From Desmodesmus armatus (taxonomy: Eukaryota > Chlorophyta > Chlorophyceae > Sphaeropleales > Scenedesmaceae): a stretch of 64,000 nt of DNA. The translations under genes were made by a program, and so were the position numbers. Each line of letters opens with the position of its first letter. Within the stretch, counting starts at the first letter, position 1. Below, in pieces: positions 37,001 through 48,203 of this stretch. The notes beneath the pieces were generated by a model. That model ran no database searches, was not told where the DNA came from, and saw only the letters and a list, made by a program, of their open reading frames with translations. The DNA lies in assembly GCA_007449985.2 (NCBI GenBank), contig VIIQ02000292.1, positions 1 to 64,000 on the forward strand. Direction: 5' to 3'.

Positions 37001-40000
37001 ACTGCACCCCACCCCATGTAGCGGGGTGTGTCACTGTGCTCCTGTATGTGTGGCCAGAGTGCTGTGCTTGGCGTCAGCTAGCCTCCCTGGCAACCGCACG
37101 CATGCCTGCATGCAGGCTGCCATTGATGCCTGCGGAATGGTCTTCTTGGGTGCTGCACGGTGCCCGTGGTCCTCATGAACAAGCTGCAGACTGTCTCCCA
37201 CCATGACTATACCCTGACTACCCCCCCCCCTGGCGCCCTTGGTCACCTGTGCTGGGCACCTCGGAGCGGTCCTGACCCAGGAGGTTTTTTGACAGCGTCT
37301 TCAGGGTGTAGTCAACCTCACGCACCAACTCACGCGCTGCAGGACACAGGCAGCAGTGAGGCATGCAGTGGTCCGGTTGGGAGCAGCCACGCAGCATGCA
37401 GGGCATGAACACACTATGGCTGCCGACCATGAGAAACACAAGTAGCCTGCTAGCCGACCATATGCAGGGTCAGCAGACCCCCTACGCAGCACTGAAGGGT
37501 CATAACAACAGCAGCTGCAGCCTCCGTGACCAGCACTTTTCATATCGACAGCAAGCCCGTGCTGGCAGCAGTGGCAGCGCACCTGACAGGTACGTGTCAC
37601 ACAGCAGCCGTCCAGCCAGCACACTCATCAGCCCCGGAGCAGCGCCCCCGCCAAAGGTGTGGCCGCCACCTGTCAGCTTGGGGAAGTTGGACCTCTTGAG
37701 GCGCCCCAGCCGGCTCCACAACTGGACCTGCAGAAAAAATAAGGCAGCAGGTGCACCATGCGCTGTGATGGCAGTACTGGTACTGTTGCATGGTTCAAGG
37801 TCACGCGTCAAGCTAGACTGCACAGCAGAGGTCCAGCGACATTCGGCAGCAGCCCCCCCTCCACACTGGCCAACAGCAGGGCAGCCAGCAGGTGCACTAT
37901 GCGCTGTGATTGCAGTGCTGTATCACTACTGATACTGCAGATGGTCCAAGGATACGCCTGAACACCCCTAGCTAGCCGGTGCGGTTCACTCTGCCTGCAC
38001 TCTGATTGCAGTGCTGATGCAGTTACTAAATCCAGGACGCGCCTGAAGACCCCGCAGCAAGCCAATGCAGCTAACACTGCCTGCGCAAAACTACACAGCA
38101 GCACCACTGCTCCATCGGCACTCAGGAGCACCTCCCCTCCACCCCAGCTGGTAGCTGCCAGTGCTTGTGTTGCTCCGGTACGCTCAGCAACAACCGCACA
38201 CCACACCACACACTGCAAAGGGAGCTGGCTCAAAAGTGGGTGTGCCTGCAGCCAGCCCAACAGCTCTGCCAGCACCACCACACTCAGGAGCCATGCAGCC
38301 CAACGTGGCGGCCAGCAGACACACCCACATTTGCGGTTGCTGCTGAGCGTACTGGAGCGTACTGGACTGTACTGGAGCGTACTGGAGCGTACTGGAGTGT
38401 GTGCGGTGGTGCTGGCCGCCACGATGGGGTGCAGCAGGGCCCACCGGGGGCTGCAGCAGGGCCCACCAGAACCTATCCACCTCACACCCTACACTGTGCA
38501 TGCAGAATGCAACACTGCCCACCTTGTGTGTCTGCAGCCGCCCCATCAGCACGGCCAGCTCGTAGGCGCCGATGTTGTGCCCCACCAGCACGTCAGCATC
38601 CAGCGCAGCCAGCTTGGCGAGTAGGCAGCTGAGCAGCGCACGCTCATTAGGTGAGGTTGAGATCATGGCGCCGCCGTTGAGGCGCCCACGGGGCGACGCA
38701 TTCTCTGACGCCACCAGAGCCTCAAAACCTGCACCAGCAAATTAGATTTTTGTGTTACCGCAAAGAGGGCTGTACTGCTGTGTTGTTGTGCTTGCTGTGT
38801 TGTTGTGCTTGCCGCAAGAAGCTTTTTGGAGGAGGTAACTGGCAGAGACCAGGGGCTTTCCGACAGGGCCCTGCAGCCCCAGTCCAACAAAACTACGGTG
38901 GTGATTTTGACATCCCACATGCATTGAGCATGAGCAGCATGACTCCACAGCAGCTGCGTTGCGCGGCAGGCGTAGCACGTGCTGTCAAAGATGCTGCTGC
39001 ACAATCCCATGCGCACCTGTGGGCCAAGGCCGCCCGTCCAGCTTCCTGACAATGCTGAAGTTGCGCAGCGCATCAGGCCGCGACCACACCGCACGAGGGG
39101 TGGGGGCATCAGGGCTCACTCCTGCACACCAACACATGCACACATGCACCCGCTGATCAGGTGTTATCCAGCACGGCGCCTGGTACGGACCCTCAGCCCA
39201 TGCCCATGGCGGCTGCCAAATGTGGGGGGATAGGGGCAATGCCAACAGGGCAAGCTGTGCATCAAACCAGGGGCTAGCCAAACAGGTTCCATGCAGCGGT
39301 TCCAAGCAGCGGTGTGGACGGGTGCGTCTGCGCAACATTCAAAGAGACTGCAGTGCATGTGAGGCGAAGCTGCAAAGACATATATCTGTCCATACGGATG
39401 AGGCCAGACTGGAGCCACAAACCTACGGCAACAACCACGGGCACTGCGCTATCGCCCCCCCCCCCCCCCTGAAACACCTCCACCTGGCATGTGCACCACA
39501 CTAGCGGCCAGGATCTCCTGCTGCTGCGTCTTGGGGTCCATGTGCTAGGGGTGTTGTGTTGTCGTGTGCTGCCAATGCACCGGGCCCGGACTATACTGTT
39601 ATGCGGCTTGCTGTGGCCATAGGACTGAGAAGAGGAAACTGAAGATCCCGACCTCAAAGCCCCATTCCAAAAACCGCCCTCCTACAAACACACATCCATA
39701 CCTGGCAAGGTCACCACGCTGGCGGCCAGGATCTCCTGCTGCTGCGTCTTGGGGTCCATGTGCAGCCTGAGGTTGAGGGCTGCCACCGTCAGAGGGGGTG
39801 ACGGCTTGGCCGCCAGCTGTGAGCCCAGCTCTGCCGGCTTGATGCCCTTGGCATTGGCCAACTCCACCTCCACCTTGCACCAGCTGACCTGCAGCGACAC
39901 ATGTGAACATACACAAGCACAGGCACATGCAGATGGTTGTGCTGTCAGTGTGTTATCAAGAAGGCTGGGCCTGGGGCTCATACCTAAGCATCTTCAAAGA

Positions 40001-42223
40001 ACGGTCCAGCATGCATGTGCTTCAGGCAACCTCAACGCCAACCACGCGTGCCCACCTACGGACCTCCAGCTTCCCAGGTTCACGCTGCGCTGACTTGACG
40101 CATGTAGGCAGCTGCTGCACACGAACCCACCCCAGCACAAATCGCTATGCCCTGACTGGCCGCATTCGCACACCTGCTGCACTCTATCCCACCAACCTGC
40201 GCGCTGCCCTCCTTGCGTGTGGCTCCTGTCAACAGCCCCCCTCCCTGGCCCCGCGCTTCACAAAACCACTGTGCCCTGACTTGCCGCGTGCGCCACACTT
40301 CACTAACCTGCGCGCTCCCTTCCTTGCGTGTGGCTCCAGTGAGCATGCACCAGCCGGGGCCCCTCAGGCCCCTCTTCAGCAGCAGCGCCTCCAGTGAGCT
40401 CTGGTGTGTGGCAGCTATGGCCGCAAAGTGGGTGCCAGACAGGCCCATGGGCAGGGTGGGCAGGGAGGCAGAGTAGCGCACCTGCAGGACACCATGCCAG
40501 CACACACAACACAATCTGCGTCACTTCCTCTGTCACTTTCTCGCGCCTTGCACCCTTGATGAAATGATGCATGTGAATGTTCTGGGGGTGACCAGCAGCC
40601 CCTTGGCAACACACCAAAAGTGTCATGCCAGCACACACAACGACACCTCCGTCACTTCCTCCTGCCTCCCGTTCATCTCACATGAATGAAAGTGCATACA
40701 CAAATTGGGGGTGACCAACAGCCCCTTGGTGACACACACCACTGCTGCCGAGCGTACAAGTGTCCTATGTGTTGATTGGAACGAGTCACGCCATCGCCAG
40801 CACTGTGCATATGCATACTCCGCCCCTGCCTTCCGTACCTTGATGACCCACTGCTCGCGTGTGGGGATAGCTGCGTCCTCAAAAGCGTAGTTGCGCTTGA
40901 CGGGCACCAGCCGCATGCTCTTGATGCCGTGCTTCAGCATAACCGACCGCAGCTCAGCCTTCAGGTCGGTGCAGCGGGCATGCAGCAGCTGCGCACGGGG
41001 ACAGAGAGGGAAGGTGGGACGGGCAGGCAGGAAAAGGGACAGCATTCGTGTGTTGGTGCGTGTGTGGGTGTGTGTGCAAGGGCTGATATGGTGCATGTGG
41101 GGGGCCGCTCCGACATGGCACCCACGCCTCATCTGGCGCTGGCTACACCTGTCGACAGGATCCCTGCCTGTGTATGCCTGCAGCGAGAACACACCTGCAG
41201 CAGCTCAATCTTGCGTGCTGAATCTGCCGCAACCGCAGCTTCAAGCGCTGCGATCTCCCCATCGCTGTCGTCGAACACGGATGGGCGCGGCACCACCAGC
41301 AGGCTCCTGTGCAGGTTGGGCACCACCACACAGCACGACTGCCAGCTGCTGCTGCTGTTGCTGCTGCCGCCGCCGTTGCTGGCTGACACCTTGCCGAACA
41401 AGTAGAGCACATCTGGCAAGGGCATAAAAACAAGTGGAGCACATCTGGTGAGGGCATAAGCAAGACGGCACGGGGATGATGAGTGCGCACATCGACTGAT
41501 GTGAGAACCCACATGTGTGATTACGTAAGCCGTGGCATCCAGGCTCTTGGTTGTGGCTGATGCTGATGACACCGAATATCCAGCTGGAACGCCCAAAATT
41601 CCCCCTGCAGGCCTTCCAACCCTGGACCCCAGACATGCCCGCAAACCATTAAAGGCACAAACACACACCAGAGATACCTCAGACACACAGGTCATCTCAT
41701 TCGCATTGAGGGTGCACTCTCTTCGCTGACACACCCGCCCCCGCAGCAACATCCACCCTCAGCTGCACGTGGCAGATGTGTTAGAGATAGTGCACATCAT
41801 GCCCCCTGCACCCAGCCCCCAGCTTTGGCAACTAACACTATTGTGGCAAGTACAGCCCAGCGGTGAAAAGTATCCACTAACACCCTCCCCCCCCCAAAAC
41901 CCCACAACATACCTGGTCGCTCCGGGGCCTCATACGCGTCCATGAAGAAGAAGGGAACCTCCCCGCCTTGCTGCGCCCCCAGGCCCTCCACGCCACCAGC
42001 CACGCCCTCCACCCCTGCAGCGGCGGCTGGGCTGCCGCTGCCCGCGTCTGCTGCTGCGGCCTCCTGATCTGTTACTGCCGCTGCTGCTGCCTCCTCCTCT
42101 ACATCTCCCCCGTACACCTCTGCCCACCCCGTGGCGGGGGATGCTGCCACATCGGGTCCTGCAGGGGTGTCATCACTAAATCGCTTGGGGCCTGCAGCAG
42201 CTGCTGCCACTGCTGGCGAGGTG

Positions 42224-42258
<35 letters not shown>

Positions 42259-44683
42259 ATCGCTGGGTGCATCCTGCTGCTCCTGCTTGACGGCTGCTGA
42301 GGGCTTGAAGGGGTTGCCGGACAGCTCGGAGGGCTGGCCTGCAGGGTGGCATGGTGGGGCCCACAGGCACGTGCAGGGTGAATGTAGGGTTGAATGCACA
42401 GCAGAGTGTCGGCAGTATGCATGCAGTGGTCGGGGAGGTGACTTGCGTGTGCCTGTGGCGCTGTTTTGGAACGTGCCTGTGTGTTGCCTTTGAAGGCTCA
42501 CTCACAGGACAACCTCTGTCAAGCAAGCCAGCAAAACAGGACATGTTCTGCCTATGCATACATGCAACCAACCCCTGGCACAAATACTTCAATAACTACT
42601 AACTGACCGTCTGAAATGTCCCCTCAATGCCCCAGGTGACAGCGCGCATGCAGCATTTGCACAGCTGTCTGTCCCCCTCATCCGGCTCACCTGGGGGCGC
42701 AAAGCTAAAGTCCTGTTCCATCGGTTCCGCCTTGATCGCCACATCAGCATCGTCATCTGCAAAGCCCAGGGCACCATCATCCATCAACTGCTCCTCCTCC
42801 TCCTCCTCCTCACCACCCTGCCCAGCAAGAGCAACCCCACCAAAGCTGAGCGACTGCGCCGGCTGCTGGTTCAACAGAGGCCGCTTCCTGCCCGCCACAC
42901 CGCCTGCTGCAGCAGCAGCAGGACGCACGCGGCCCCCGGCAGCACCCCCAGACACGCCGCCCCTGACAAACGTCTTCACCACACCGCCGCTAGCACCTGC
43001 TGCGGCGGTGGGCGCGCGCAGCGGTGCTGCGGCTGGCTTGGTGCGCGCGAAGGGGTTGCCGCCGGCTGCTGCTGCTGCTGCTGCTCCCGGCTGCTTGGTT
43101 GGCTCCCCGCCCAGGTCCCCTAGGATGTCTTCCAGCAGGTCGTCTGCCTCCTTGTCACTGGCCTTGGGCCCTGACTGAGCTGCAGGACAGTAGAGGACAG
43201 AGGAGCAGAGGGGCAGAGGAGCAGCCGCATTAATCCATAGTATGTGTGAACAATAAGGAGTCAGGGCCCCAAAGAAAAAGCCACCGCCTCCTTGTCACTG
43301 GCCTTGGGCCCTGACCGAGCTGCAGGGCAGCAGAGGGGAGCAGGGAGCCCACACACTCATCATAAACCGCGGAACAGGGGCTAGGGCATGCAGGCAGAAG
43401 GATCAATAACGAGCAGGCCCTGGCAGGCAGGGTCGGGGAAGAGAAAGTGCCAAGGCTGCTTTGGCTTTGGCTTGGGTTTGGGCGTTGGGTGGCAAGGCAC
43501 GGCCCAGTGGGAGATGCAGCTGCCGGAAACTCTGGCGGTGCTTGTGGCTGTGGCCTGTTTGTGCATGAGGGGCCATGCCTGCCATCATGGGAGTGCTGCC
43601 GTCATCTGCTGGTGCTGTGCTGCAGACGGGATGTGTTCACGACACCGGTTGACGCACGTGCACAGCATACTGTGGTCAGCCAGCTACAGACAGGAACACG
43701 TGGGCTGTGCTTGTGCTGGCCAAGCTGCCAGGCGTGCGCGGCAAAGCCTTTGTGCCACCACTTGGTGTAACCTGCACAAGCATGGGGCAAGCCGTACCTG
43801 CTGCCTTTGCAAACATGGCGTGCAGCCGCTCCTTGTTCTTGCGGGCCTTGGCTGCCTCCTCTGCTGCCTGCCGCTTGGCAGCGCTGGCATCTGCAGATAC
43901 GGCAGTTGAGACAAGTGCAGCTCAGCATGGTCATGTACAGGACACCTTGCGAAGCCTTTCCTGGGCGCATGGCTGCCACGCCCCTTTGAGCAGCTCAGCA
44001 CAGTAGACCCAGTGCCACTAAACATTGGTTGAAACTGCTGTGACTCTGACTTGTTGCTGCTGCTGATCTGGGTCAAAGATGACAAGCATCCTAGCTGACT
44101 CTTGCTGGAACTGCTGATGGATGTGCTCCATGCTGCTGTACAGCATCAACAGTCTCACACCTTTGCCGCCGCCATCCTTGCGTTTCTTGCCAGACAGGGA
44201 CTTGTCCCCATCTCCGTTGAAGAAGTCGTCTTCCTCCCCAAGGTCAGCCCCATACTCGCCATCATCTTCCTCAATGAAATCACCTGTGTACATCAAGCCA
44301 GCCAACCGGCACAGGTTCAGGATTCTTTGGGGTGGCTGGTGGTGCTGGTGCACATGTCAGGCCCCAGCAAACTGCTGCTGTTAAACTTTTGCCAACAACA
44401 ATCCAGATTGCACAGGCTGGGAAAGGCCAGCTGCTGCTGCATGTCAGCAGTGTTCGTGTAGATCAAGCTGGGCCTCAATGAACTGACCTGCTTCAATGCG
44501 CCTCTTGGTCACCAGCTGGGCATACTGTGCGTCATCAACAACATCATACACTGCTGTCTCTTCCTTGAGCTCGAATGTGTCTAGCCGCTTGGTGCCTGCC
44601 TTTGCTGCGTTGAGCTGGGCAAGCGCAGCAGCAACCTCAGCTGCCCCCTTCTTCTGCACCACACGCCGTGATCTGCCAGACAT
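28008..44683 (-). CDS. POLA1: DNA polymerase alpha catalytic subunit
   Basis: Family B polymerase that extends RNA primers within the primase-polymerase alpha complex in the nucleus. I assembled 31 exons (minus): 44683-44488, 44283-44161, 43890-43798, 43179-42691, 42338-41913, 41412-41195, 40988-40839, 40481-40308, 39888-39702, 39121-39017, 38728-38523, 37727-37583, 37336-37247, 36848-36747, 36506-36343, 36196-36089, 35729-35660, 35417-35284, 34908-34739, 34256-34161, 33918-33816, 33564-33464, 33150-33066, 32780-32645, 32435-32272, 31627-31154, 30350-30237, 29895-29783, 29416-29294, 28778-28550, 28328-28008. They sum to 5409 nt (1802 aa) with every phase matching. The N-terminus has [10 protein letters not shown] and an acidic stretch. 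The exonuclease-like region includes [15 protein letters not shown]. Polymerase motifs are [11 protein letters not shown] (1050-1060), [13 protein letters not shown] (about 1133-1145) and YGDTDS (1186-1191). Exon 26 carries a Q/A-rich insert. The C-terminal zinc modules lack most cysteines (see findings). Human POLA1 is shorter (about 1460 aa); low-complexity inserts account for much of the excess. Confidence 0.97.
30766..31199 (-). repeat. Four tandem copies of POLA1 exon 26 3' end plus donor
   Basis: Copies at 30766-30815, 30887-30937, 31021-31069 and the genuine border at 31147-31199 share CCTC(G/A)ATGGGTGCACACAGG and then GCATCACCACAGGCAGCACCTG. Spacing is 121-134 bases. Each keeps a donor-type GTGAGG (GTGAGA in some) on the minus strand. 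Only the 31154 border continues into the full exon. Confidence 0.92.
32101..32295 (-). repeat. Duplicate of POLA1 exon 25 3' end
   Basis: Bases 32101-32141 copy 32254-32295, the real donor border at 32272 plus ~24 exon bases, with three or four substitutions and an offset of about 153. The sequence ahead of each copy (GATGT, ATCAGCACA) is also shared. Confidence 0.85.
38349..38470. repeat. Decamer repeat and 21-bp duplication in POLA1 intron 11
   Basis: Five consecutive copies of GTACTGGAGC (two varied) at 38349-38398. Shortly after, GCAGCAGGGCCCACC occurs twice at about 38430-38467. Confidence 0.85.
39483..39546 (-). repeat. Duplicate of POLA1 exon 9 3' end
   Basis: Copies 39701-39764 (donor plus ~60 nt of exon 9) about 218 bases downstream in the intron. 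A block of over 40 nt starting GCGGCCAGGATCTCCTGCTG is identical. The decoy donor is altered (CATGTGC for AAGGTCA around the border). Confidence 0.92.
40148..40235 (-). repeat. Duplicate of POLA1 exon 8 3' end
   Basis: Bases 40191-40235 copy 40302-40346, the exon 8 donor with AACCTGCGCGCT and CCTTGCGTGTGGCTCC. Similarity extends into the intron (GCCCTGACT and GCCGC blocks near 40150 and 40272). Offset is about 111-121 bases. Confidence 0.85.
40490..40740. repeat. Two-copy ~135-bp tandem repeat in POLA1 intron 7
   Basis: ATGCCAGCACACACAAC, CGTCACTTCCTC and GGGGGTGACCA(G/A)CAGCC recur in the same order, starting at about 40493 and 40626. The intervening sequence has diverged. Confidence 0.8.
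41434..41460 (-). repeat. Duplicate of POLA1 exon 6 5' border
   Basis: Copies 41402-41428 (acceptor and first 11 exon bases) 32 bases further into intron 5. GAGCACATCTGG and AGGGCATAA are shared; the acceptor CAG is changed to CACCAG. Confidence 0.85.
43285..43336 (-). repeat. Duplicate of POLA1 exon 4 5' border
   Basis: Copies 43145-43197 (acceptor plus the first ~35 nt of exon 4), offset 140, inside intron 3. CCTCCTTGTCACTGGCCTTG and GGCCCTGAC are identical. The copy retains a CTGCAG acceptor. Confidence 0.92.
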
Positions 44684-46385
44684 GTTGCTTTGGAGGGTAT
44701 GATATGGCTCTACAGCAGCATTGATGCCGGTTTTCGCTGGGTTTGGACTCCTGCTGTTCACAGATGAGTTTCAAAATTTCGCCTCGGATTCGTCAATCAG
44801 AGTACAGAGACATACCAAAGCTGGCCACCAAAGCATAGAGCAATAGGGCATGACTCAGCGGAGTTACCGCTGCATGCTGCAGTGTTCGAAACCAAACGAG
44901 TTCGAAATACAGTTGAGATTCAAAATCAAGCAAACCACCGGCTGATGGTTTCCTCATCTGCTGAGCATGTAGATGATCGATAAGAATCAATGGCGAATCT
45001 GTACCAGAAGCACAAGCTGCCAACCCTGCAACAGCTGTTACTGACGATCGCACTCCAGATCTCACCCGGTTCCGCTGGGAGGGCTTGCTGTCACAGCACA
45101 AAGCATGCGTGATCACAAGTCGGTTTCAAATCAGGTGTCTAGCAAGCATTCTTTACAGCTCTCGACCAAGGGCAGCCTCTTCCCCCCCTCCCCCTGTGTG
45201 CCTCAGGCCTGCAGGGTTCCTGAAGTGTACAAGTAAGCACAGGGTGCACGCATTTCTATCAACTCAGATACAGTGCCAACACAGCTCCCCTGTGCCATGC
45301 TTGGGGGGCGCACGCCAGCACTTGTAACTCAAGTTCGATGTGACAAACCGGACTGGTCATCATTTCTGCAATCCTCCAGAGGCCCAGGGATGCATCCACA
45401 TGATGGTGGCCGATCTCTGCAGCAGCATGTGCGCAGATTCGTAAAAAAGAGGCCGGCATGCTCTGGCATGCTGCATACATTTGACGATGCTGTGCCCTCT
45501 CAACTTGCACACACTGGTGCAACTTAGGGTTGGTGCACAACCCTTGGCACAACTGCTGCGCAGCTGGCAGACCCTTCACAAAACGTTTCTCCCTGATGTT
45601 CAATGCCCCAACCATGCAACACTGCCACACATGCCAGCCTCTCTGCAGAGCCTACTGAACATGCCCCACAGCAGGCTTGGGACGCCCAAGGCCTTTTCTC
45701 ACAGCAGCAGACCAAAACCTGCATGCCGCAATGCTGCTCACTCTGCCAGAAGGAATGCTGCAAGCAAGTGGCAACCGTTGTACAACTTTCAAAAAATGTA
45801 AGGGCTGCCCCCGTCCAAACAACACAAGGTGCCTTGGGCCGGGAACACCCTGTAAAACAAGCACCACAGTACTTGTATCATAGTTGTTGTACATGCTCTG
45901 TAGTTGAAGGCAAAGCATGGCTGAATGATGCTTGCCAGGCGATGCACACTATCCTTGTGGTGCCCTCGACTCATTCAGCACTACACTGCACAGCACGCTC
46001 TCCTACACCACCACGTGCATGTCATCAGACGCTGCAGGGCGGCTCAACCTCAATCACTCGTCCAAACACACTTACCTGGCCGCAAACAATGCCGGCAATC
46101 AACCCCCAACAAGCCTTTAATCTGTTCCAATCAGATGGCCCCTACTGCTGACGCCATGAAAACTCCTTCAAATCAGCCAGTAAGCACACTCTTTGCATGC
46201 ATACACCCCAGCACGCAAGCCTCACACCGACAACGCAAGCAGGGGTGATATCCCAGCACGTACTGCGGCCAACAAGCACTCCATTGTCCACATGAGAGCG
46301 GACCATCAAGATAGCACTCCATTGTCCACATGAGAGCGGACCATCAAGATATGTGCACAGATCTTGTGCGAAGCCGCTGCCTGAT
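44684..46385. other. Spacer upstream of POLA1
   Basis: The POLA1 promoter should lie in the first few hundred bases. No gene is supported in the rest; open frames on both strands lack recognisable motifs. The 38-bp duplication at 46276-46351 is the only clear structure. Confidence 0.4.
46276..46351. repeat. Perfect 38-bp tandem duplication
   Basis: The 38 bases starting GCACTCCATTGTCCACATGA at 46276 recur without change at 46314, just downstream of the stop of the minus-strand gene at 46386. Confidence 0.95.
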
Positions 46386-48042
46386 TTAGGTGCCCCTAGC
46401 AGCCAGGGGTCTGAAGCCCATGGTGTCATCCAGTGCAGCAATGGCCTCGGCGGTCACATCAGGCGGCCAGCTCATGCTGATGTGGCGGAACTTTGAACTG
46501 AAGTCTTCCTCTACTAGGAACTGCATGTGCACGGTGAACCCTGGCTCCCCATGCGCATACACTGCTGTCAGCTTCAGGTGGTGGCCCTCCCACTGCACAT
46601 GGATGAGGTCACATGAACATGAACATGACAGCAGCAGGGGAGCAGCGGCACCAGAGCGGCAGCAGCAGCAGCAATGCATGGGTGGATGGTACGGTTTGAA
46701 TAGCACGTTCACTGTACAGCCAGCACTACAATGTACTTTGTATGTGCTGGTGTAAGCACCATGTGGGGGGTGCGATGGAGGCGCAGACCCTCTGCACAGG
46801 CAATGCTTGCAGCTGGTTGTCTCAGCCTGTCTTACTGCATGCCTCTCCTGCAGCTTCCGTCCTCATGTGCGGGTCTGCGTGATACCGTAGTTGCTGCAGC
46901 CCCACCCCGCCGCGAGCGGCCTGACACCGTCCCTAACCCGGGGCCCCTGCTATGCTACACACACCTTAGCGCGTGAGGGTGGCCGCTCCAAGCTGCCTGC
47001 ATGCCACAACCCCTGGAACCTCAGGCTGGCCACTGCCATGCGCAGCTGCCCCAGCATGTGCACAAAGTCTGCCAAGTCGGCCGCCGACAGCAGCACACGC
47101 CAGGAAGGCCCGGACACCAGCGCTGCATGGTCGCTGCTGCCGCTGCTGTCTGTGCTGCTGGTGTTGATGGGGTCAAAGTCCATGGACATGTCTGTGCTGA
47201 AGTCAGCTGTAGCAAAGGACTGGCTCTTGCAGGTGCCATGGCTGCAGCATGTCAAAACAGTTACAGTTCCAGTAACAGTCCAATCAAAACAGTTACAGTA
47301 CAGCAGCCTCGCGCGTGTGGTCAATGTAAGGGGGAGAGACATAGCAGCACAGGATTTGTATGAATCGTCAGGCACAGGCTGAGCTTCCAGCTCTCCATTC
47401 CCACCAAACAGCCTCTCCATTCCCACAAAACGGCAAAGTGTTCCACACAAGCACACGCTGGCTTTCAAAGTTTTTGTTGGGGAAGGGGGGGGTGGCAGCT
47501 CACCTGTTGATCAGCCCGAAGCTCCAGTCCTGGCCGGACAGCATGTGGGTGAAGGGAGCATCTGCAGCAACAAAGCACTTGCTGTTACTGTTCATTGTTC
47601 ACTGTTGCTGCTTACTAAACATGTACAGTAGTACCGTTGCTTGGCCCAGTGGAGCTGCACTGCCCACAAGTCAACCCGTGCAAAACCTGCCACAGCGTGA
47701 GGGGTGCACTGTCAGCAGCAGCTGCTTGGTCAGGCTACTGATCACCAGACCCAATGGTACCGCATTGCAGCTATTATGCTAGCGTGCTGCCTGCGCGGCA
47801 AGGCAGCGTGGGGCTGCTGTATCGGCTGGCCCAAGTCGCTCACCTGTCTTGTTGGTGCTGTCCTGCTGCACCACCAGCACACACCCATTCTCGTCACAGG
47901 TATATCCATGATCTGTGTAGCCCAAGCTGGAGCTCGACATGCTGGGGCTGCCGCCCCCCTGTTTGATGCTGTCCAGCAAGGATTGTGCTTCACGCAGCGC
48001 CGCATCTACTGCTGCTGGCTGGGCCTGCCGAGTCAGAAACAT
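46386..48042 (-). CDS. Unrecognised small protein
   Basis: Four exons join in phase on the minus strand: 48042 (or 48024)-47844, 47561-47504, 47241-46965 and 46592-46386, for about 240-246 aa. The start is uncertain. A Met at 48042 (MFLTRQ) opens the frame, but an acceptor-like CAG just before 48024 suggests that an upstream exon may exist, for instance near 48418-48349. Its phase does not fit. The protein reads AQPAAVDAALREAQSLLDS at the N-terminus, then an acidic/polar stretch with YTDHGYTCDENG, then APFTHMLSGQDWSFGLIN. A C-terminal domain follows with LSAADLADFVHMLGQLRMAV and a beta-rich part HLKLTAVYAHGEPGFTVHM, ending MGFRPLAARGT. No membrane segment or targeting signal is clear. I do not recognise the family. 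Part of exon 1 is duplicated upstream (48171-48203). Confidence 0.7.
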
Positions 48043-48170
48043 GGTGCCAACCAGGCGGGGTGGGTGGGGTGTGTCAGGCACAGAGAGTAAATGTGTAGCT
48101 AGCATACTATGAACATGCATGTGTGTGTCAAGCAGAGAGGCGGTGGGGGGGGGGGGAATGTTCAGTGTGT

Positions 48171-48203
48171 CACGCAGCGCCACATCTACTGCAGCTGGCT
48201 GGG
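48171..48203 (-). repeat. Duplicate of part of the first coding exon of the 46386-48042 gene
   Basis: Copies 47991-48023 with an offset of 180. CACGCAGCGCC and CATCTACTGC and GGCTGGG are shared. A further shared block, GTGCCAACCAG(A/G), follows upstream, with an insertion in the copy. Confidence 0.85.
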
